From NCBI GenBank assembly GCA_028065135.1, contig JAPTWR010000208.1, forward strand, positions 1 to 7,772: a DNA stretch of 7,772 bases, given 5' to 3'. Source of the DNA: Acidithiobacillus sp. GTDB taxonomy: Bacteria; Pseudomonadota; Gammaproteobacteria; Acidithiobacillales; Acidithiobacillaceae. Position 1 is the stretch's first letter, and each line of letters starts with the position of its first letter. Below the pieces are notes generated by a model, which was not told where the DNA came from, ran no database searches, and saw only the letters and a list, made by a program, of their open reading frames with translations. The position numbers were made by a program, and so were the translations under genes. Positions 6,058 to 7,772 of this stretch are shown here, piece after piece.

Positions 6058-6456
6058 CTATTGCAAGGTGATAGCGCCATCATCAGTACCTTCGTCAGCG
6101 TGCGTAATGAGCTCAAATAAAAAGTGGCGCAGGCGCAGCAGCCACGGCTTGAATGCCCCGGCGGGCCTGGTCGGAAAACGTGTCATGATTTCGTAAATGG
6201 CGATTTCGTTGATCATCGGCAGGTCGTCCTGCTCGCTTTCATCATCAGGCACATCCGTTCCCAGGGAGAGGGTGGCCTGATCCTCCGCGGCGAGAAACCC
6301 CAGGGCGTAGGCGGGATCCGGAATCTGCAATGCCTCTATCACGTCATCCCGTGCAATCCAGACATGAATGCCGTCCGATGACGTGGTCCGCATCTCCATA
6401 TCCTGAAACGCGATGCGCCAGATGTGTACGGCCGGTCCGTGTTGTGCAATACCCAT
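6058..6456 (-). CDS. BRO-N-like (phage antirepressor family) protein
   Basis: A 132-residue protein that fits the N-terminal BRO domain of phage and virus antirepressors. A short first strand (VHIWRIAFQ) is followed by DGIHVWIARDDVIEAL at residues 28-43 (the family's usual W/F-A-x-D-V block), an acidic linker, INEIAIYEIMTRFP at 82-95 (usual I-N-E-x-x-x-Y) and GAFKPWLLR at 100-108 (usual F-K-x-W). There is no C-terminal KilA-C or ANT domain, so it is a stand-alone BRO-N protein. Such proteins act on DNA or on repressors. I chose the ATG at 6456 because AGGTGG lies eight bases upstream; the GTG at 6468 is inside that site. It is 60 bases downstream of the winged-helix gene at 6517-6912. The match is by pattern, without a profile search. 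Confidence 0.65.
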   Translation of the reverse strand: MGIAQHGPAVHIWRIAFQDMEMRTTSSDGIHVWIARDDVIEALQIPDPAYALGFLAAEDQATLSLGTDVPDDESEQDDLPMINEIAIYEIMTRFPTRPAGAFKPWLLRLRHFLFELITHADEGTDDGAITLQ

Positions 6457-6516
6457 ATATATTTCCACCTGCCTGACTGCGCTTTATCTCCATTATCGGG
6501 CTGTGAACGGGCGCGC

Positions 6517-6912
6517 TCAGCAGCCCTCTCCTGTTTCCATATCCAAAACATCGCCGGCAAGCGTTACACGCGGGCTACTGGGCGGCGTGTAACTTCCGGG
6601 GCGCAGATAAGGCATAGGCTCTCCGCGGTAATCCTCCCGCTCGTACCGCCTGACCGGGTTTCTGGCCGCGCGATAACGGACCGGCTTGGCCCCGACACTG
6701 ACAGCCTTGCCTTTCGCCTCCAGATTGCTAATGGCCGCCCGCACCAAAGGCACCGTAGTCCCCGTCTTTTGGGCCAGATCCGCCGCAGTAACCGGATCAT
6801 CGCTGAGAAGCTGCTTGATGGTCTGCATCACCTGCCCAATAGTTGTCGCCAAGCCGTATTTCTCCCAAACTTTCCAATACCGGCACACCGGCGACGGGGT
6901 TTCCCCCGCCAT
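6517..6912 (-). CDS. Winged-helix DNA-binding protein with an extended polar tail
   Basis: A 131-residue protein. Residues about 29-80 form a helix (MQTIKQLLSDDP), a helix-turn-helix (VTAADLAQKTGTTVPLVRAAI) and a wing (KGKAVSVGAKPVRYRAA). The last 45 residues are rich in R, Y, P and G (NPVRRYEREDYRGEPMPYL) with no recognisable fold. It is probably a small regulator. The ATG at 6912 has GGAGG five bases upstream and is my choice. However, the first 28 residues lie over the end of the decayed HAD gene, whose frame reads well here, so the ATG at 6828 (just before the first helix) is a serious alternative. It precedes the BRO-N gene by 60 bases in the same direction. Confidence 0.65.
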   Translation of the reverse strand: MAGETPSPVCRYWKVWEKYGLATTIGQVMQTIKQLLSDDPVTAADLAQKTGTTVPLVRAAISNLEAKGKAVSVGAKPVRYRAARNPVRRYEREDYRGEPMPYLRPGSYTPPSSPRVTLAGDVLDMETGEGC

Positions 6913-7232
6913 CGTGCCCTCCATGCACACGGAACACCTTCTCTATACCAGCGTCCCGGGCTTCCCTGCAATGTTTCCAGAGATCGTCCGCATAGAACCC
7001 CGGTTGCGCAGCCTTTTGAGCACCTGATACTTGGACCCCGAACTGCCCACGGCGATCAGCGGCACCTTTTTCAGGCCATGCAGTTCCATGACGGATTCGC
7101 ATAGGAGGGTGCGGGCTTCGGCATGGGCCGCCCCAGGACTTCCTCTGCCGTTATGCGCCATGCCGCATCGAGGTCGAAAAGTACCTGATCCGCGTCTATG
7201 GCTATCCGTATTTTCTGGTCGGCACTCAGCAT
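6797..7232 (-). pseudogene. Decayed HAD-superfamily phosphatase, split over three frames
   Basis: Three successive minus-strand frames carry parts of one HAD-like enzyme. Frame one (ATG 7232 to TGA 7071, 53 codons) has motif I, RIAIDADQVLFDLDAAW, with the nucleophile and acid D-x-D, then AEEVLGRPM. Frame two (about 7120-6990) has KKVPLIAVGSSGSKYQVLKRLRNRG, with the motif III lysine. Frame three (about 6990 to the stop at 6797) has FYADDLWKHCREARDAGIEK with the paired aspartates of motif IV, then GVPVLESLGEI, a typical C-terminus. Restoring one G to the GGGG run near 6992-6995 joins frames two and three as NRG-FYADDLW. Between frames one and two the cap region is much shorter than in normal members, so an internal deletion is likely. 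The start follows the stop of the preceding gene by 8 bases, so it was probably an operon member. The end overlaps the next winged-helix gene. Confidence 0.55.
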
Positions 7233-7240
7233 GGGCGGTT

Positions 7241-7772
7241 TTATGGCTTTTCAGGTACCCCGGTCAAGCCCATGGTGGCGAAATCGTTGGCGATCTGCTG
7301 GCGGATGGCTTGCAGTTGCTCTCCATCAACCAGGTCCCGGGCATTCAGGCTGAGGCGGAGTGCCGCCGCATGAACAGGCAGCAGGGGTTGGCATTCCTGC
7401 CTGGCCACCTCTGGTGCCATAGGATTTTTCCCAGACGCCGTAATGTTGGGCATCATGCGCCACTGAAGCCTTTGCCGATCGTCGCGGTAGACGTGAACGG
7501 GAACGGGGAAATGTCCCAGGTAGTGGCGAAACCGCGCGTCGGTCTGCAGGTTTTGGTTGTTTTCAGGGGTTTCGGCAGAATATTCGCGATCCACAACGGC
7601 CTTGGCGGGTGGGGTGCCGTCGGCTTTGGCTTTATGGACCAGGATGCGCAGCAGGGCGTCTTCAAAACCCTGATACGCCCCTCGATACAAGGCGGCATAG
7701 AGAACGATGTGAAACAACCAATCCGTCGGCTGCGGGGGAACCGATACCGGATAATGCCGGTGCAACACATCG
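7241..7772 (-). CDS. Unrecognised protein, partial at the window edge
   Basis: The frame is open from the edge of the window to a TAA at 7243-7241 and gives about 177 residues. A GTG at 7768 could be a start, but the frame stays open above it, so I treat the gene as cut. The visible part begins with a proline-rich stretch and an aromatic, partly hydrophobic helix (DWLFHIVLYAALYRGAYQGF), then a charged middle and a helical C-terminus (LDGEQLQ-type, ending TGVPEKP). I see no catalytic motif or family signature. The hydrophobic helix is too polar at its end to be a confident membrane segment. The neighbouring HAD remnant begins 8 bases after its stop, so the two were probably cotranscribed. The role is unknown. 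Confidence 0.6.
   Translation of the reverse strand, partial: DVLHRHYPVSVPPQPTDWLFHIVLYAALYRGAYQGFEDALLRILVHKAKADGTPPAKAVVDREYSAETPENNQNLQTDARFRHYLGHFPVPVHVYRDDRQRLQWRMMPNITASGKNPMAPEVARQECQPLLPVHAAALRLSLNARDLVDGEQLQAIRQQIANDFATMGLTGVPEKP

Noticed and set aside
5769..6116. 115-codon minus-strand frame between the BRO-N and winged-helix genes
   Set aside because: It overlaps both neighbours in another frame, is very rich in R, H and P in its second half and has no family pattern.

Overview
This window looks like accessory DNA of a proteobacterium with moderately high GC. The protein style (GNAT and PIN toxin-like genes, BRO-N and many small winged-helix proteins) and the wording of several proteins remind me of Acidithiobacillus plasmids or integrative elements. 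That genus is recall, not proof. There are no rRNA, tRNA, CRISPR or recognisable transposase genes, and the window cuts genes at both ends.

Left part (1-1481, plus strand): the tail of an unrecognised gene (1-126); a 315-base gap with a paired dyad/inverted repeat (175-248), a strong rho-independent terminator (271-304) and a possible extended -10 promoter; a 62-residue hypothetical gene (442-630); a small winged-helix gene (667-960); and the wreck of a PIN-domain toxin that lost its N-terminus and carries a +1 frameshift (966-1481).

Centre (1654-5476, minus strand, read right to left): a tightly coupled three-gene operon. A small winged-helix protein (5476-5243) is followed with a 4-base overlap by a GNAT-toxin-like acetyltransferase (5246-4755), which is followed with a 4-base overlap by a 1034-residue protein (4758-1654). 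The large protein has a RelE/ParE-like N-terminal segment, a complete superfamily I (UvrD-like) helicase core, an ankyrin-repeat region and a basic disordered tail that ends in a beta-clamp-binding-like motif, QLPLF. This operon is the most interesting object in the window and a candidate conflict, defence or element-maintenance module. Its winged-helix gene is a paralogue of the one at 667-960, which sits in front of the PIN toxin remnant, so the same regulator type appears before two different toxin-type genes.

Right part (5531-7772, minus strand): co-directional genes upstream of the operon, in transcription order: an unrecognised partial protein (7772-7241), a decayed HAD-family phosphatase now spread over three frames (7232-6797), a winged-helix protein with a long tail (6912-6517), a BRO-N-like protein (6456-6058) and another winged-helix protein (5959-5531). 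Three DNA-binding-type proteins plus a BRO-N protein in a row in front of the operon suggest layered regulation typical of phage- or plasmid-derived islands. The two toxin/enzyme wrecks show the island is turning over.
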